Assembly: GCA_050954785.1 (NCBI GenBank)
Contig: JBPBQO010000110.1
Location: forward strand, 1-40,635
DNA length: 40,635 nucleotides
Direction of reading: 5' to 3'
Origin: Lichenicola sp050954785
GTDB taxonomy: Bacteria; Pseudomonadota; Alphaproteobacteria; Acetobacterales; Acetobacteraceae
Shown: positions 14,873 through 23,048 of the stretch, one piece after another
How the letters are laid out: the number at the start of each line of letters is the position of its first letter
How positions within the stretch are numbered: position 1 is the stretch's first letter
Made by a program: the position numbers and the translations under genes
Notes under the pieces: generated by a model
What the model saw: the letters and a program-made list of their open reading frames with translations, nothing else
Database searches by the model: none
What the model was told of the DNA's origin: nothing

Positions 14873-17307
14873 TCCGGTTCCTCTTCGGCGGGCTGAGCCA
14901 TAGCATGCGCGGCGGTCTGGTCAGCGCGATCTTCTGAGCGATGGCGCAGATGCAAGTCGGCTGCCGTACGATCGGCCTCTAGCGCCTGATCCACATTCTT
15001 GGACTGAGCGGCATTCGCAGCGGTGTATTCGTCAAGCTGCTGCTTCTTCTCGTCCAAGCCCATGGCGTGCAACAGCGTGGCAGTCTGGGCTTCCATAAGG
15101 TTGACCTTGGCCGTGGTGGATGCCTGTGCGTCCTGTGCTGACTGAAGCTGGATTTGCAGTTTCTGCTGACTCTCCTGCGCCTTGCCCTGCATCTCCGTCA
15201 TGCGCGCCTGCATCGCCGCTTGGTCGTTCTGCGCCTTGGCCTGGACCCCCTGCAACGCCGCCTGAGCCTTGACCTGCTCCGCCTGAGCCAGCTTGTCGTT
15301 AGCTGCGGCCATGGCGTCGTTGTCACCGCCCTTTGATGCAGCAGCCGCCGCGGCCTGCGCCATGGCGGGCGCCGCATCAATGAACTCGTCAATGGCGCCG
15401 TCCAAGTCACGTCCGGCCCGATACGGTGCCAGCACGAACTTCATCAGCGACCCGGCGAGCTTCGCACCCGGCTCGCCTAGCGACACCAGCCCCTGCAACC
15501 CCTGCTGCGCGTTGGTGAACTGCTGCATGAACTCGTTGCGCGACTGCTTTTCCGCCAGCTCGTCGGTCATGATCGTGCTACTGCTTTCGATCTCGAACAC
15601 GAAAGACCGCGTGCGATCGTCGCGTAGCAGCTTCATCACATCCTCAATCGCGACCTGCTCCTCTGCCTGCTGGAGCAGAGGTGCATACTTGGACATGATC
15701 GCCTGTTGCGCCTGCTGCATCATCTGCTGGGCTTGATCGGGATCGGGCGCCTGGGGGCCTTGCGGTGCTTGCGGGGGTTGACCCGGCTGCGGTGGTGCGG
15801 CGGGTTGCGTCGCAGCCTGTTGCGCCTTCTGCGCCTTCTGCGCCTTCTGCGCCGCTTGCTGTGCCTTTTGAGACAGTGCCTCTAGCTCTTTCTGTGCAGT
15901 GTGCTCGATCTCGGCAACGTGCTTCTTGATTTCGGCCGCTTTGGGAATCGTCAGTCCGCTCATGTCGAGCATGGCCTGAGCCGGGAACTTCTGCGCGATG
16001 ATCTCGGCCGCGATCTTGACTGTATCGGCCGCGACACGCTGTAGTTCGGTGGACTTCTCCCGAACGCGGACAGAGCCGTACTGCGACTTCAACTGTTGCG
16101 CGCCCAACGTCTCGTCCGCATCGGTGGCGCCGCGCATGATATCGCTGATGCCGGACAACTGGTAGAAATCGTTGATAAGTTGCGTCCGTGCAGCAATCAG
16201 GCCCGTAATAGCTTCCGACAGGTCATTAAGCGGCATCCACGCCACGAATCCATTGGCGCCCTGCTGCATCATCGCGCCGCCGGGTACGGGGATCAGGATC
16301 TGGTCGCTGTCGTCTTGGATCAGCTCCTCGATCGCGTCACCAACGTCGCCACCAGCCGGGATCAACCCCTTCATCCGCACCTTGTCGAGCAAGGAATAGA
16401 TACGCCGCGTTAGCTCGCTGATCTTCTTGAAGTGGACCGCATACCGCGCCCAGTCCGGAACCGGGATCAGCGAGCGACGGCGAAGCGTGGCATATGCCGG
16501 CTTGGGGCACGGAAAAAACCCAGTCAGCTTGAACTCGGGCGGCTGGCCATCGAGTAGCACGCCCACGCCGTCAGTGACCCAATACACCCGGCCATCGGCC
16601 TTGTGGTGGACTTCCCACACCTTGGCCTTGCGGGCCTGTGCGCGTTTTTCCAGATCCCGGTTGTCGGCATCACGATCGACTGAGAACGTGGCGTCTTGAT
16701 AAGCTGTCCCGCTCGTGCGCTCGAACCGCTTGCGCATGTCGGCACGCGTCATCCATGCGGCACCGGCTACCCAGCCCACTTCGGCCCATTTGCGCGCGGG
16801 CTCGTGCAGGAAATCTAGCCGATCCTTGTGCTCGACACAGACGTTGTGCTCGGCGCCCTCGTGCTCGTATCGCACCCAAGGCGCGCCACGGCCGGAGAAC
16901 AGCAGGTCGTCGCGAAGCTGCACCATCACGCCGTCAATATCGGTACGCTGGAACGTCGAGATGGCGCACCGCTCCAGCAGTTCGGCGGTAAGGTTGTTGA
17001 GCGGCTTGCCGTCCTTGAACAGTGGCGCGACAACCGGCTGCGGCGCGCGGGCATACACCGCCGGCTTCAGGACCTCGAACGACGACCAGAACAGGTCCAT
17101 CTCCGCGTCGTTCCAGCCCGCATCGTTCAGATCAGACCAGACTGGCCCATCGCGGTTGTAGATATCGTCGATGACCTGACACGTTGTCTGCCATTCGCGG
17201 AAGGCATCCTCAGCCTTCTTGAGCGCCGCCAACACGCCACGCGCAGACTTCGGCTCGTCGGCTACGGCGAACGCCTCCGTCTCGTCTAGGTTGGTGTCGT
17301 CAACCAT
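14869..17307 (-). CDS. Portal protein
   Basis: 812 residues forming the dodecameric DNA channel at one capsid vertex. The N-terminal region has YNRDGPVWSDLNDAGWN and the stretch FWSSFEVLKPAVYARAPQPVV, followed by WVRYEHEG and HEPARKWAEVGWV, all typical of large podovirus portals of the P22 type. The helix with TRRIYSLLDKVRMKGLIPAGG and the DFYQLSGISDIMRGATDADET clip/stem region also match. From about residue 480 it becomes a long Gln/Ala-rich coiled coil with AQK tandem repeats, as in the barrel of P22-like portals. It follows the 52-residue gene by an 8-base overlap and is downstream of the terminase. Confidence 0.88.
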   Translation of the reverse strand: MVDDTNLDETEAFAVADEPKSARGVLAALKKAEDAFREWQTTCQVIDDIYNRDGPVWSDLNDAGWNDAEMDLFWSSFEVLKPAVYARAPQPVVAPLFKDGKPLNNLTAELLERCAISTFQRTDIDGVMVQLRDDLLFSGRGAPWVRYEHEGAEHNVCVEHKDRLDFLHEPARKWAEVGWVAGAAWMTRADMRKRFERTSGTAYQDATFSVDRDADNRDLEKRAQARKAKVWEVHHKADGRVYWVTDGVGVLLDGQPPEFKLTGFFPCPKPAYATLRRRSLIPVPDWARYAVHFKKISELTRRIYSLLDKVRMKGLIPAGGDVGDAIEELIQDDSDQILIPVPGGAMMQQGANGFVAWMPLNDLSEAITGLIAARTQLINDFYQLSGISDIMRGATDADETLGAQQLKSQYGSVRVREKSTELQRVAADTVKIAAEIIAQKFPAQAMLDMSGLTIPKAAEIKKHVAEIEHTAQKELEALSQKAQQAAQKAQKAQKAQQAATQPAAPPQPGQPPQAPQGPQAPDPDQAQQMMQQAQQAIMSKYAPLLQQAEEQVAIEDVMKLLRDDRTRSFVFEIESSSTIMTDELAEKQSRNEFMQQFTNAQQGLQGLVSLGEPGAKLAGSLMKFVLAPYRAGRDLDGAIDEFIDAAPAMAQAAAAAASKGGDNDAMAAANDKLAQAEQVKAQAALQGVQAKAQNDQAAMQARMTEMQGKAQESQQKLQIQLQSAQDAQASTTAKVNLMEAQTATLLHAMGLDEKKQQLDEYTAANAAQSKNVDQALEADRTAADLHLRHRSEDRADQTAAHAMAQPAEEEPE
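15821..15853. repeat. Short tandem repeat in the portal gene
   Basis: TGCGCCTTC occurs three times in tandem plus a partial fourth copy. On the coding strand it encodes consecutive AQK triplets in the Gln/Ala-rich coiled coil of the portal. Slipped-strand variation in copy number between relatives is likely and would keep the reading frame. Confidence 0.9.
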
Positions 17308-17458
17308 GTTCTACGGTTCCGCTAGGCAGAACGCGGAAATACACTTTCCAATCCGAACCAATCGACAGATTGGGCCAGTCTGGGATGGGGAAGTACCACA
17401 ACGGCGCCGCCTGACCATATCGCTCGTCCACATCGGTGCGCTGGTCGAAATCAGCCAC
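17300..17458 (-). CDS. Small protein between terminase and portal
   Basis: A 52-residue gene from GTG, overlapping the terminase stop by 8 bases (GTGGCTGA) and the portal start by 8 bases (ATGGTTGA). The residues MADFDQRTDVDERYG and WYFPIPDWPNL look like a real small protein, not noise: the frame exactly bridges the two genes with coupling overlaps and has aromatic-rich composition. No family recognised; position suggests a terminase or portal accessory. Confidence 0.75.
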   Translation of the reverse strand: MADFDQRTDVDERYGQAAPLWYFPIPDWPNLSIGSDWKVYFRVLPSGTVEHG

Positions 17459-18923
17459 GACGCACGGTCCTCAACGGCGCCGCGATCACCCCATCGGACA
17501 CAACTATCGGCGAATGGCGCGGCATGGGCTGATCCGCACGTTTGCTCGATCCGGCTTCCATGCGGTCCATCAACTGACCAGCCAAGCCGAGTGCATCGAC
17601 CTGGTCGTCATGGACGCCCACGGGAAAACTCATCATTTCGCTGGTAAGGTCGGACAGCCATGGCGCGTCCCGTAGCACATGAAGGCCCTGCATGGCCATA
17701 CGCCCGCGAATGGACTGTGCGCGGATAGCCTTGTCCCCGCGCGTCGGGAACTGCTCGCGGACGGTGTAGCTTTCCGTTTCCAGCATCCGCTTGACTAGGA
17801 ACGGACCAACGCCAGATTTGATCTGCCCCGTCTCCTCGGCCCAGCCGATCGGCTTCCACTTGCGCACCAGCGCGCAGAACGCGTCGACCCACACGTCTGA
17901 CGCAGCTTGCCCGCGCCACAAGTCGAGCAGGTACATGCGACCGTCTGACGCCACGCCGATAACAACATGTACGGTGTAATCGCCACCGTTCGCGGTCACG
18001 GCATAGTCGCTGGCGCCGTAGATCATCATGGATGATTGCGGCGGGATTAGATTGACCGGGATTAACCACTCGCGCTTGAAGTAATCACCGGTTTCAGGCG
18101 TCGGCCGCTGCTGGTAGAGCGCAGACCAATCGCGAGGCGGCAACGCGCGCTCAATGCGGCGCAAGGCGTCGACCGGGTACTGCTCTGGCCACAACGCTTC
18201 GCCGTTGTCGTTGATGGCCGGCAGATCGAGCGTGACCCAGCCTTCGTGCTGGTGCTCGGATTGAAGCCAACCTGACAAGTCGTCTTCATGCCACCGCGTC
18301 TGGATGATTACAATGCGCCCGCCGGGCATCAGACGCGTGTAGGCGGTGCTGGTGTACCAATCCTTGATTTTGCGGCGCTGGATCTCAGACTCGGCTTCCT
18401 CGCGGTTTTTCACGGGGTCATCGATCAGCAGCAGATGCGCGCCACGACCCGTAAGAGGGCCGCCAACACCGACAGCGTAGAACGCGCCACGCTGCGTCGT
18501 CAGATGCTCGACACCCCCAGCCCCGACGCCTTCGACGTGGAATCGTTTGGCGCTCTTGCTGTCGTCCGCCAGCCCGACGCCTGGGAATATCTCGCGAAAC
18601 GTCGGGTCTTCGATCTGGTTCTTGACTTTGCGCCCAAAATCGTCGGCCAGCTCCTGCGCATATGTTGCGGTCACAACGTAATGGTCAGGGTTGCGGCCCA
18701 TGTACCACGCCGGAAAGAACTCGCTTGCCAGCATTGACTTGCCGTGGCGGGGCGGCATCGTAATCATTAGCCGCGTGATCTCGCCGCGTTCTACGGCTTC
18801 AAGATGACGGGCAATCAAACGATGGTGCGGCGCATCAGTATATGCTGGCCACTGATACCCAGCATAGGCAATCAAACGGGAGAACGCATAGTCTTCAGCG
18901 GTAAGAGCAACCGCAGCGTTCAT
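17451..18923 (-). CDS. terL: Terminase large subunit
   Basis: 490 residues. It cuts concatemeric DNA and pumps it into the capsid. The ATPase domain has Walker A PPRHGKS near residue 57 and Walker B LLLIDDP near 166. A conserved IIQTRWHEDDLSGWL motif (coupling motif) follows near 207. The nuclease domain shows acidic residues in YGASDYAVT and GGDYTV near residues 302-312, and HDDQVDALGLA near 440, as in RNase H-like terminase nucleases. The length is normal. It follows the small-subunit candidate by an ATGA overlap and is coupled to the 52-residue gene downstream. Confidence 0.92.
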   Translation of the reverse strand: MNAAVALTAEDYAFSRLIAYAGYQWPAYTDAPHHRLIARHLEAVERGEITRLMITMPPRHGKSMLASEFFPAWYMGRNPDHYVVTATYAQELADDFGRKVKNQIEDPTFREIFPGVGLADDSKSAKRFHVEGVGAGGVEHLTTQRGAFYAVGVGGPLTGRGAHLLLIDDPVKNREEAESEIQRRKIKDWYTSTAYTRLMPGGRIVIIQTRWHEDDLSGWLQSEHQHEGWVTLDLPAINDNGEALWPEQYPVDALRRIERALPPRDWSALYQQRPTPETGDYFKREWLIPVNLIPPQSSMMIYGASDYAVTANGGDYTVHVVIGVASDGRMYLLDLWRGQAASDVWVDAFCALVRKWKPIGWAEETGQIKSGVGPFLVKRMLETESYTVREQFPTRGDKAIRAQSIRGRMAMQGLHVLRDAPWLSDLTSEMMSFPVGVHDDQVDALGLAGQLMDRMEAGSSKRADQPMPRHSPIVVSDGVIAAPLRTVRRG

Positions 18924-19243
18924 GAGTCCGCGCGACTTGCAGCCGCTACTGCGGCGTCACGCTGTTCTTTGTTGGTTGTCTCAATTTCGCCGCTGTGCTC
19001 AATTTCCTTAGGCATCAGCTTCGCGATCATTTTTGCGTATTCGTCGGGTTTTTCATCCCGCATGCTGCTAATGGCGGCAACACCATGAACTGCGAAGTCC
19101 TCAGCAAGCGCCTTGAAGAAGTCCTCAGCCAATCTTGACCGCGAACCTTTGGGGCGACCAGCTGGGTTTCCAGACTGCCCAGGCGCGAAAGGACGGCCAA
19201 CGACACGCTGCGGCTGTTCAGATGCTGTAGGATCAGCGCTCAC
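18920..19243 (-). CDS. DUF5681-type protein, terminase small subunit candidate
   Basis: 107 residues from a GTG start; ATG 19264 is an alternative with an extra 7 residues. The N-terminus FAPGQSGNPAGRPKGSRSRLAE is the DUF5681 signature, a basic G-R-P-K-G motif common just upstream of phage large terminases. The rest is helical and charged. It probably acts as, or replaces, the small terminase that recognises phage DNA. No other small-subunit candidate occurs nearby. It overlaps the terminase by ATGA. Confidence 0.7.
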   Translation of the reverse strand: MSADPTASEQPQRVVGRPFAPGQSGNPAGRPKGSRSRLAEDFFKALAEDFAVHGVAAISSMRDEKPDEYAKMIAKLMPKEIEHSGEIETTNKEQRDAAVAAASRADS

Positions 19244-19313
19244 CCGCCAAATATACCACGCCACACCACATCCGCAAGCCTCGTCCCAATGCGCCAGAGA
19301 AAGCCGCGGAGGA
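19244..19313. other. Short intergenic spacer
   Basis: Seventy bases between the terminase-side genes and the small-gene cluster. No gene, hairpin or obvious promoter is visible, apart from an AT-richer patch (aaatatacc) just upstream of the DUF5681 gene that could belong to a leftward promoter for the packaging and structural genes. Confidence 0.4.
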
Positions 19314-19502
19314 TCATTCGGCCAGGGCTGCGTCGATCATGCGTTCCCAAACCGCCACCCAAGCTCGGGGCATGCCTCCCGTAGGCTCCCGCATCGCGAC
19401 AATCGCGGCACGGGCAAGTGGCAACAAGTCTTCAACGCTAGACTCGTATGCAACCCCATCCACTCCGACCATCGCAGCCGCAACCCGCTCAATCATCGTC
19501 AT
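19314..19502 (-). CDS. Small helical protein, unknown
   Basis: 62 residues, starting MTMIERVAAAMVGVDG; the ATG shares its A with the upstream TGA. It is a helical sequence with LARAAIVAMREPTGGM and the C-terminal WERMIDAALAE. The pattern (I-x-R-V-A-x-A-M ... A-R-A-A-I-x-A-M-R-E-P-T) is common among small proteins of phages and prophages of alphaproteobacteria. Function unknown; part of a chain of coupled small genes. Confidence 0.7.
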   Translation of the reverse strand: MTMIERVAAAMVGVDGVAYESSVEDLLPLARAAIVAMREPTGGMPRAWVAVWERMIDAALAE

Positions 19503-19759
19503 CAGAACATCTCCATGTGGCGTTTGTAGGCGGAGAGTGAATGGCGCTGCATGTGAAGATAAGCCTCGCGCACGCCCCTGGGCTCTTGCTCCCAATCCTG
19601 CATGATCGGTGGGGTATCGGCTTCGTACGCAGCTTGCGCCATCGCCTCCACAACCCCCGCGTCATCCATCCCATCGCTGTCGATCGCCGCTTGGACGGAG
19701 GCGGCGATGGGATCTGCCAACCCATGCGCGCCACGCTCGAAAGCATCGTGCTCGGTCAT
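19502..19759 (-). CDS. Small acidic helical protein, unknown
   Basis: 85 residues, MTEHDAFERGAHGLADP. It is acidic and helical, with SVQAAIDSDGMDDAGVVEAMAQAAY, and EPRGVREAYLHMQRHSL in the C-terminal half. It overlaps its downstream gene by TGATG and its upstream gene by ATGA. The A-M-A-x-A-x-Y/W pattern resembles the 62-residue neighbour, hinting at a duplicated ancestral domain. No function can be assigned. Confidence 0.7.
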   Translation of the reverse strand: MTEHDAFERGAHGLADPIAASVQAAIDSDGMDDAGVVEAMAQAAYEADTPPIMQDWEQEPRGVREAYLHMQRHSLSAYKRHMEMF

Positions 19760-19932
19760 GCGATGTCATACCCATAACGCGCCCTAAGGGCATTACGAGC
19801 AATCGCGACAGTATCATCCTTGTGATGAGTCTCCGCGCTGGCGATCAACTGCAACGCCGCCTCATACCGCCGCGTCCTGTCATCCCGGCGCTTGCGGTAG
19901 GTGGCGGATCGTTGGGCTGTGGTTTGGGTCAA
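19756..19932 (-). CDS. Small basic protein, unknown
   Basis: 58 residues from TTG 19932, which forms a TTGA overlap with the upstream stop. An alternative TTG at 19944 would add four residues. It is basic and helical (RSATYRKRRDDRTRRYEAALQ) and could bind nucleic acid, but no motif proves this. Confidence 0.6.
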   Translation of the reverse strand: MTQTTAQRSATYRKRRDDRTRRYEAALQLIASAETHHKDDTVAIARNALRARYGYDIA

Positions 19933-20096
19933 GGACGCACCCAAGACTCATAAACGATGCGCAGATCACGCCGATTGGCCTCGGCAACGGCTAAAGCATT
20001 CGTTCCGTGAGAAGCCTGCACCTGCTGAGCGACGGCTTGATCGCTCATACCCGCTAGCTTCTCTCTAAACGACAGCACCACCTTAAACGGCCACAT
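19929..20096 (-). CDS. Small protein, unknown
   Basis: 55 residues, MWPFKVVLSFREKLAG at the N-terminus, with AAGGAG upstream of the chosen ATG. The middle is SDQAVAQQVQASHGTNALAVAEANRRDLRI, a compact helical region. No family recognised. Coupled to the next gene. Confidence 0.65.
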   Translation of the reverse strand: MWPFKVVLSFREKLAGMSDQAVAQQVQASHGTNALAVAEANRRDLRIVYESWVRP

Positions 20097-20142
20097 CACC
20101 CAATCTCCTTCCCGCCCACCATCCATACCGTGACGCTACGTG

Positions 20143-20295
20143 TCAACCCACCTTCCCCAGCCAGTCTCGCAAATACCAGTCCGCCCAATCACGGCGGATG
20201 GAATATTTCTCAGCGAGCTTTCCCACGTCAGCCTGGCGCAGGGCGTCGGGCGGGGTTCGCATCATCGCGATCAGGTAGGGGGTGAGGCCGGTCAT
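20143..20295 (-). CDS. Small protein with HTH-like helices, next to the repeat cluster
   Basis: A 50-residue protein from ATG 20295, preceded by TTAGGAGC. Residues include MTGLTPYLIAMMRTPPDALR, then LAEKYSIRRDWADWYLRDWL. The segment A-D-x-x-x-L-A-x-K-Y-x-I-x-x-x-W-x-x-x-Y-L resembles a helix-turn-helix. A related pattern (ADTLAKRYGVPVAWVGELL) occurs in the gene at 23242-23439. It sits immediately downstream of the iteron-like repeats, so it could bind them; that is inference. Confidence 0.6.
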   Translation of the reverse strand: MTGLTPYLIAMMRTPPDALRQADVGKLAEKYSIRRDWADWYLRDWLGKVG

Positions 20296-20310
20296 GCGTT
20301 AAGCTCCTAA

Positions 20311-20423
20311 TGACGGATAGTGACGGATAGTGACGGATAATCCGTCATTCCCTGTTTTGCCCCACACGCGCACGCGCATAAGGGTAATAGGGAAAATGTG
20401 TCACGATGCGTCACTATCCGTCA
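20311..20423. repeat. Iteron-like repeat cluster, candidate replication origin or operator
   Basis: TGACGGATA occurs three times head to tail at 10-bp spacing (20311, 20321, 20331). The third copy forms a near-perfect palindrome with ATCCGTCA (20331-20347). An inverted copy, TATCCGTCA, lies at 20415-20423 with a variant ATGCGTCA at 20406-20413. The 10-bp period puts all direct copies on one helix face. The cluster overlaps the 3' end of the primase-helicase gene and surrounds an AT-richer tract (GTAATAGGGAAAATG). This suits an origin near the replication initiator, or binding sites for a regulator. Confidence 0.7.
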
Positions 20424-21781
20424 CTCCTGGCCCGTACAGCGATGCCCAGATGCTTACGTGTCGAACCCGATCGGTCACGACGAAAGCCTCGCTTTTCCAA
20501 CGTGCTACCGAACGTTTTGGAGCTGCCCGTATCCTCTCCAGCCTTGCGCGCGAAGTCGGAATAGCTAGCAAACAGCGTGGCCGGCGTGTCCCAATCCGAC
20601 CCTCGCGTCGTGCAGCGCTCGGCGATCCACTGACCCAAAAGGTCCTGCTGCTCGAAATAGTCGGCGGTGGCCTCGCTGACGCTTTCGGGACGTCCCAAAC
20701 CGTGCGCTTGCCAGTCCAGGCACCCTTGCAGAGCCCATGCGAGGATGCGCGGACCCTCATCCCTCAGCTTCTCTTCCAGCATGTGATCGGGGGCGCTGGG
20801 GCGGTGCAGGAACGGCATCATGTTGAAGCGGCGTTGCATCGCGGGATCAACGCTGGTGAGGCTTGGCTGATGGTTGCCGGCAAACAGCAGCTTGAAGTGC
20901 GGCTGATAGGTGAAGAAGTCCTGCCGCATGAACCGCGCCGTGATCGGATCGCCACCGGTGAGTGCTTTGATTCGGGCCTCAGCCCAAGCGCGATTTTCCT
21001 CCGTCTCGCTGGCGGTGACGAGGCGAGGCCCCTTGAGCATCGCCAGCTCGGTGGGATGGCTGTCGAACTTGGACGCGGTGAACGTATCCATCGGCGCGCT
21101 GGTGGCGTAATCGCCAAGGATGTAGACCAGCAGATTAAGGAACACGGATTTGCCGTTCCCCCCTGGTCCATAGATAAAGAATAAGGCATGCTCGATTGTG
21201 AGCCCGGTGAGGCAGTAGCCGGCGATCCGTTGAAGGTAGGTCTGCATCGCAAGGTCACCGTTGGTGGCGTCATGCAGGAAGGCGAGCCACAGCTCGGCGG
21301 GCTTTTTTTCCGGCGCGCACCCGGTCAAACGCGTGATGAAATCCTCGGGCTTGGGCTGGTGCATCCTGCCCGTGCGCAGATTCAAGGTGCCAGCTGGCGT
21401 GCCTAGGAGCCACGGGTCCGCATCCCAAATACCTGACGTGACCGCGTGTTCGGGATCAGCCCTGGCGAACCGCTCGGCACCGCCAGCGACACTCGCCTTG
21501 CACGTCGATTTCTTGCCTGCCGCAAGCCGCCGGCCGATCGTGCGCGCGAAGTGGAAGGCAACCGGAATCGCGAGTGGCGCCCAGCGGACGTGCTGCCACT
21601 GATACCATTTTCCGGAATCGTGATCGAAGCGCATAGACTGCCCGTGCAGTCGGGTGAACTCCAGCGCGATCAGATCCTCCGAAACCTCTTCTGGTTTCGC
21701 GCCCGGCAACGGCACGACATTGTCATACTCTTGGAATGGTGCCCAGCCTTCGTCAGACATATTCATATCGTCGTCATCCAT
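20414..21781 (-). CDS. D5/P4-type primase-helicase
   Basis: 455 residues from ATG 21781 (TGATG overlap with the HNH gene). The C-terminal half is a superfamily 3 helicase: Walker A GPGGNGKS near residue 210, Walker B region LVTASETEE near 255, and a sensor/motif C region KLLFAGNHQPSL near 300, followed by RRFNMMPF. The region before this (GIWDADPWLLGTPAGTLNLRTG) is the D5-N domain typical of P4/D5 proteins. The length is short for a full primase-helicase. No TOPRIM or zinc primase motif is seen, so it may be helicase only and rely on host primase. It probably unwinds the origin and is the main replication protein. Confidence 0.88.
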   Translation of the reverse strand: MDDDDMNMSDEGWAPFQEYDNVVPLPGAKPEEVSEDLIALEFTRLHGQSMRFDHDSGKWYQWQHVRWAPLAIPVAFHFARTIGRRLAAGKKSTCKASVAGGAERFARADPEHAVTSGIWDADPWLLGTPAGTLNLRTGRMHQPKPEDFITRLTGCAPEKKPAELWLAFLHDATNGDLAMQTYLQRIAGYCLTGLTIEHALFFIYGPGGNGKSVFLNLLVYILGDYATSAPMDTFTASKFDSHPTELAMLKGPRLVTASETEENRAWAEARIKALTGGDPITARFMRQDFFTYQPHFKLLFAGNHQPSLTSVDPAMQRRFNMMPFLHRPSAPDHMLEEKLRDEGPRILAWALQGCLDWQAHGLGRPESVSEATADYFEQQDLLGQWIAERCTTRGSDWDTPATLFASYSDFARKAGEDTGSSKTFGSTLEKRGFRRDRSGSTRKHLGIAVRARSDG

Positions 21782-22533
21782 CACCTCGCATCAACCCAAG
21801 GCGCATGCTGCGAGCTGATAAAATCAGCAAATGCCGCGTGGGACTGAGCCGCCGTTGCATCTGCGATATCCTCGTAATCCGATGGCTTGGCTCCGCATCG
21901 GCTATGAATAGTCTGAGGATGAAGGCCGCGCAGAACGTGAGGCGCGATATACTGAGACAGATGCCCCGCCGCCGCCATGAGGTTCAAATCATCGATATAC
22001 GCAAGATATTTGGAAAAGGACGCCCATTCTTCGCTTAGGATTTCCACGGCATACATGGCCGCCTCATACGGGCTGAATCCGCCAGTCGAGTGCCCGTGTG
22101 TGCTAAATCCGGATGCGCGGCAATAAGCATTATACTCGGGTCCGCCATAGACGAGCGAATCCTCGCACCACTCTATGCAGCGTGCCGCTTTCATCCGTCG
22201 CGGAGCGCAATCGTCGTATTGCCAGAAGAACTCGACACGCGGCCGATTCATGACCTCGGATGATGAGAGGATCACACGAGTGCGGCTTTGCGAGATTGCC
22301 GCCACGCCTTTTCCGAGATTGCACGGCAGACAGGCAGTGACTAGGTTCTCGTCATCGTTGCTGCCGCCATTCGCAACCGCTTTGACATGATCGATGTGCA
22401 AAACCACGTCCGGCGGCGTCGCACCACAATAGGTGCACTGGAACCCATCTCGGTGAAGTATTCTAAATCTCTGCGACTTGCCAATTGGCTTTCGCGCTTG
22501 CGGCGCGGACCGGCGATTGGTAAGATTTGGCAT
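21781..22533 (-). CDS. HNH endonuclease with extended C-terminal region
   Basis: 250 residues from ATG 22533 (AAGGA upstream). The HNH motif lies near residues 22-75: CTYCG, then VLHIDHVKAVANGGSNDDENLVTACLPCN, with two CxxC pairs that hold zinc and the catalytic His in the IDH motif. The C-terminal two thirds (about 80-250) are not part of the HNH fold and contain WQYDDCAPRRMKAARCIEWCEDS. It may contribute specificity, or the gene may be a free-standing homing nuclease beside the helicase gene. Its 5' leader carries unusual overlapping inverted repeats. Confidence 0.8.
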   Translation of the reverse strand: MPNLTNRRSAPQARKPIGKSQRFRILHRDGFQCTYCGATPPDVVLHIDHVKAVANGGSNDDENLVTACLPCNLGKGVAAISQSRTRVILSSSEVMNRPRVEFFWQYDDCAPRRMKAARCIEWCEDSLVYGGPEYNAYCRASGFSTHGHSTGGFSPYEAAMYAVEILSEEWASFSKYLAYIDDLNLMAAAGHLSQYIAPHVLRGLHPQTIHSRCGAKPSDYEDIADATAAQSHAAFADFISSQHAPWVDAR

Positions 22534-22557
22534 CGGCGGGGTCCTTTCCCGTTGATA

Positions 22558-22606
22558 GGGCGGGCTACGGTGTATCAGCACCAGCCCGCCCGCCCACCAT
22601 ACACCG
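22558..22606 (-). promoter_or_regulatory. Possible H-type RNA pseudoknot in the leader of the HNH gene
   Basis: Two inverted repeats interlock: GGGCGGGCT/AGCCCGCCC (22558-22566 with 22583-22591, 9 bp) and CGGTGTAT/ATACACCG (22568-22575 with 22599-22606, 8 bp). Each has one arm in the other's loop, which is pseudoknot topology with 7-base linkers. The transcribed strand also carries GGTGGGCGGGCGGGCTGG, a possible G-quadruplex. The element ends 24 bases before the HNH start and may control its translation. Prediction from base pairing only. Confidence 0.5.
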
Positions 22607-22628
22607 ATGGTGAGTTAGCGCAAATCCG

Positions 22629-23048
22629 CTAGAATGCGCCACGCACCGGAGCGCCCCACTCGGCAAACAGGGACATCGCGAACTCAGGCGTGCGCACGCA
22701 GGCGACGCGAAACCCGCGGTCGACCATGGCATTGCCCCACTCGATTTGCGCCGGTGACAGGTCGCCCTTGCCGTCCTTCCATTCGAGGACCGCAAAGCCA
22801 TGGTTCCACGCGTAATGCTCATCGTGAACGCCTGCCGTCAGCCCTTCGAGCTTGGCCCGCGCCTGCGCCTTGAACCCGCGCTTGCCGGCGTTCGGCACGG
22901 ACCACGAGCGGATGGCCTTGGGCAGCTTCGCGCGGAAAGCCGCCTGCCGGTTGGCCTCGGATGCGGCGCCCTTGTCCTTCGGCTCGACCACGAACCGCGG
23001 CTCGGCGTCCTCGACTTCCAACGCCAGGATGGCGGCAAGGGCGGTCAT
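22629..23048 (-). CDS. VRR-NUC domain nuclease
   Basis: 139 residues. The VRR-NUC fold (PD-(D/E)XK superfamily) cleaves branched or single-stranded DNA. The visible core is GLTAGVHDEHYA (metal-binding region), then FAVLEWKDGKGDLSPAQ, which supplies the catalytic E-x-K and the downstream Gln, followed by VACVRTPEFAMSLF. The stand-alone length is typical of phage versions, which lie in replication or recombination modules and may resolve recombination intermediates. The ATG overlaps the preceding gene by ATGA. Confidence 0.82.
   Translation of the reverse strand: MTALAAILALEVEDAEPRFVVEPKDKGAASEANRQAAFRAKLPKAIRSWSVPNAGKRGFKAQARAKLEGLTAGVHDEHYAWNHGFAVLEWKDGKGDLSPAQIEWGNAMVDRGFRVACVRTPEFAMSLFAEWGAPVRGAF

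Noticed and set aside
20311..20347. CRISPR-like repeat array
   Set aside because: Repeats are 10 bp with no spacers, which fits iterons or operators and not CRISPR.
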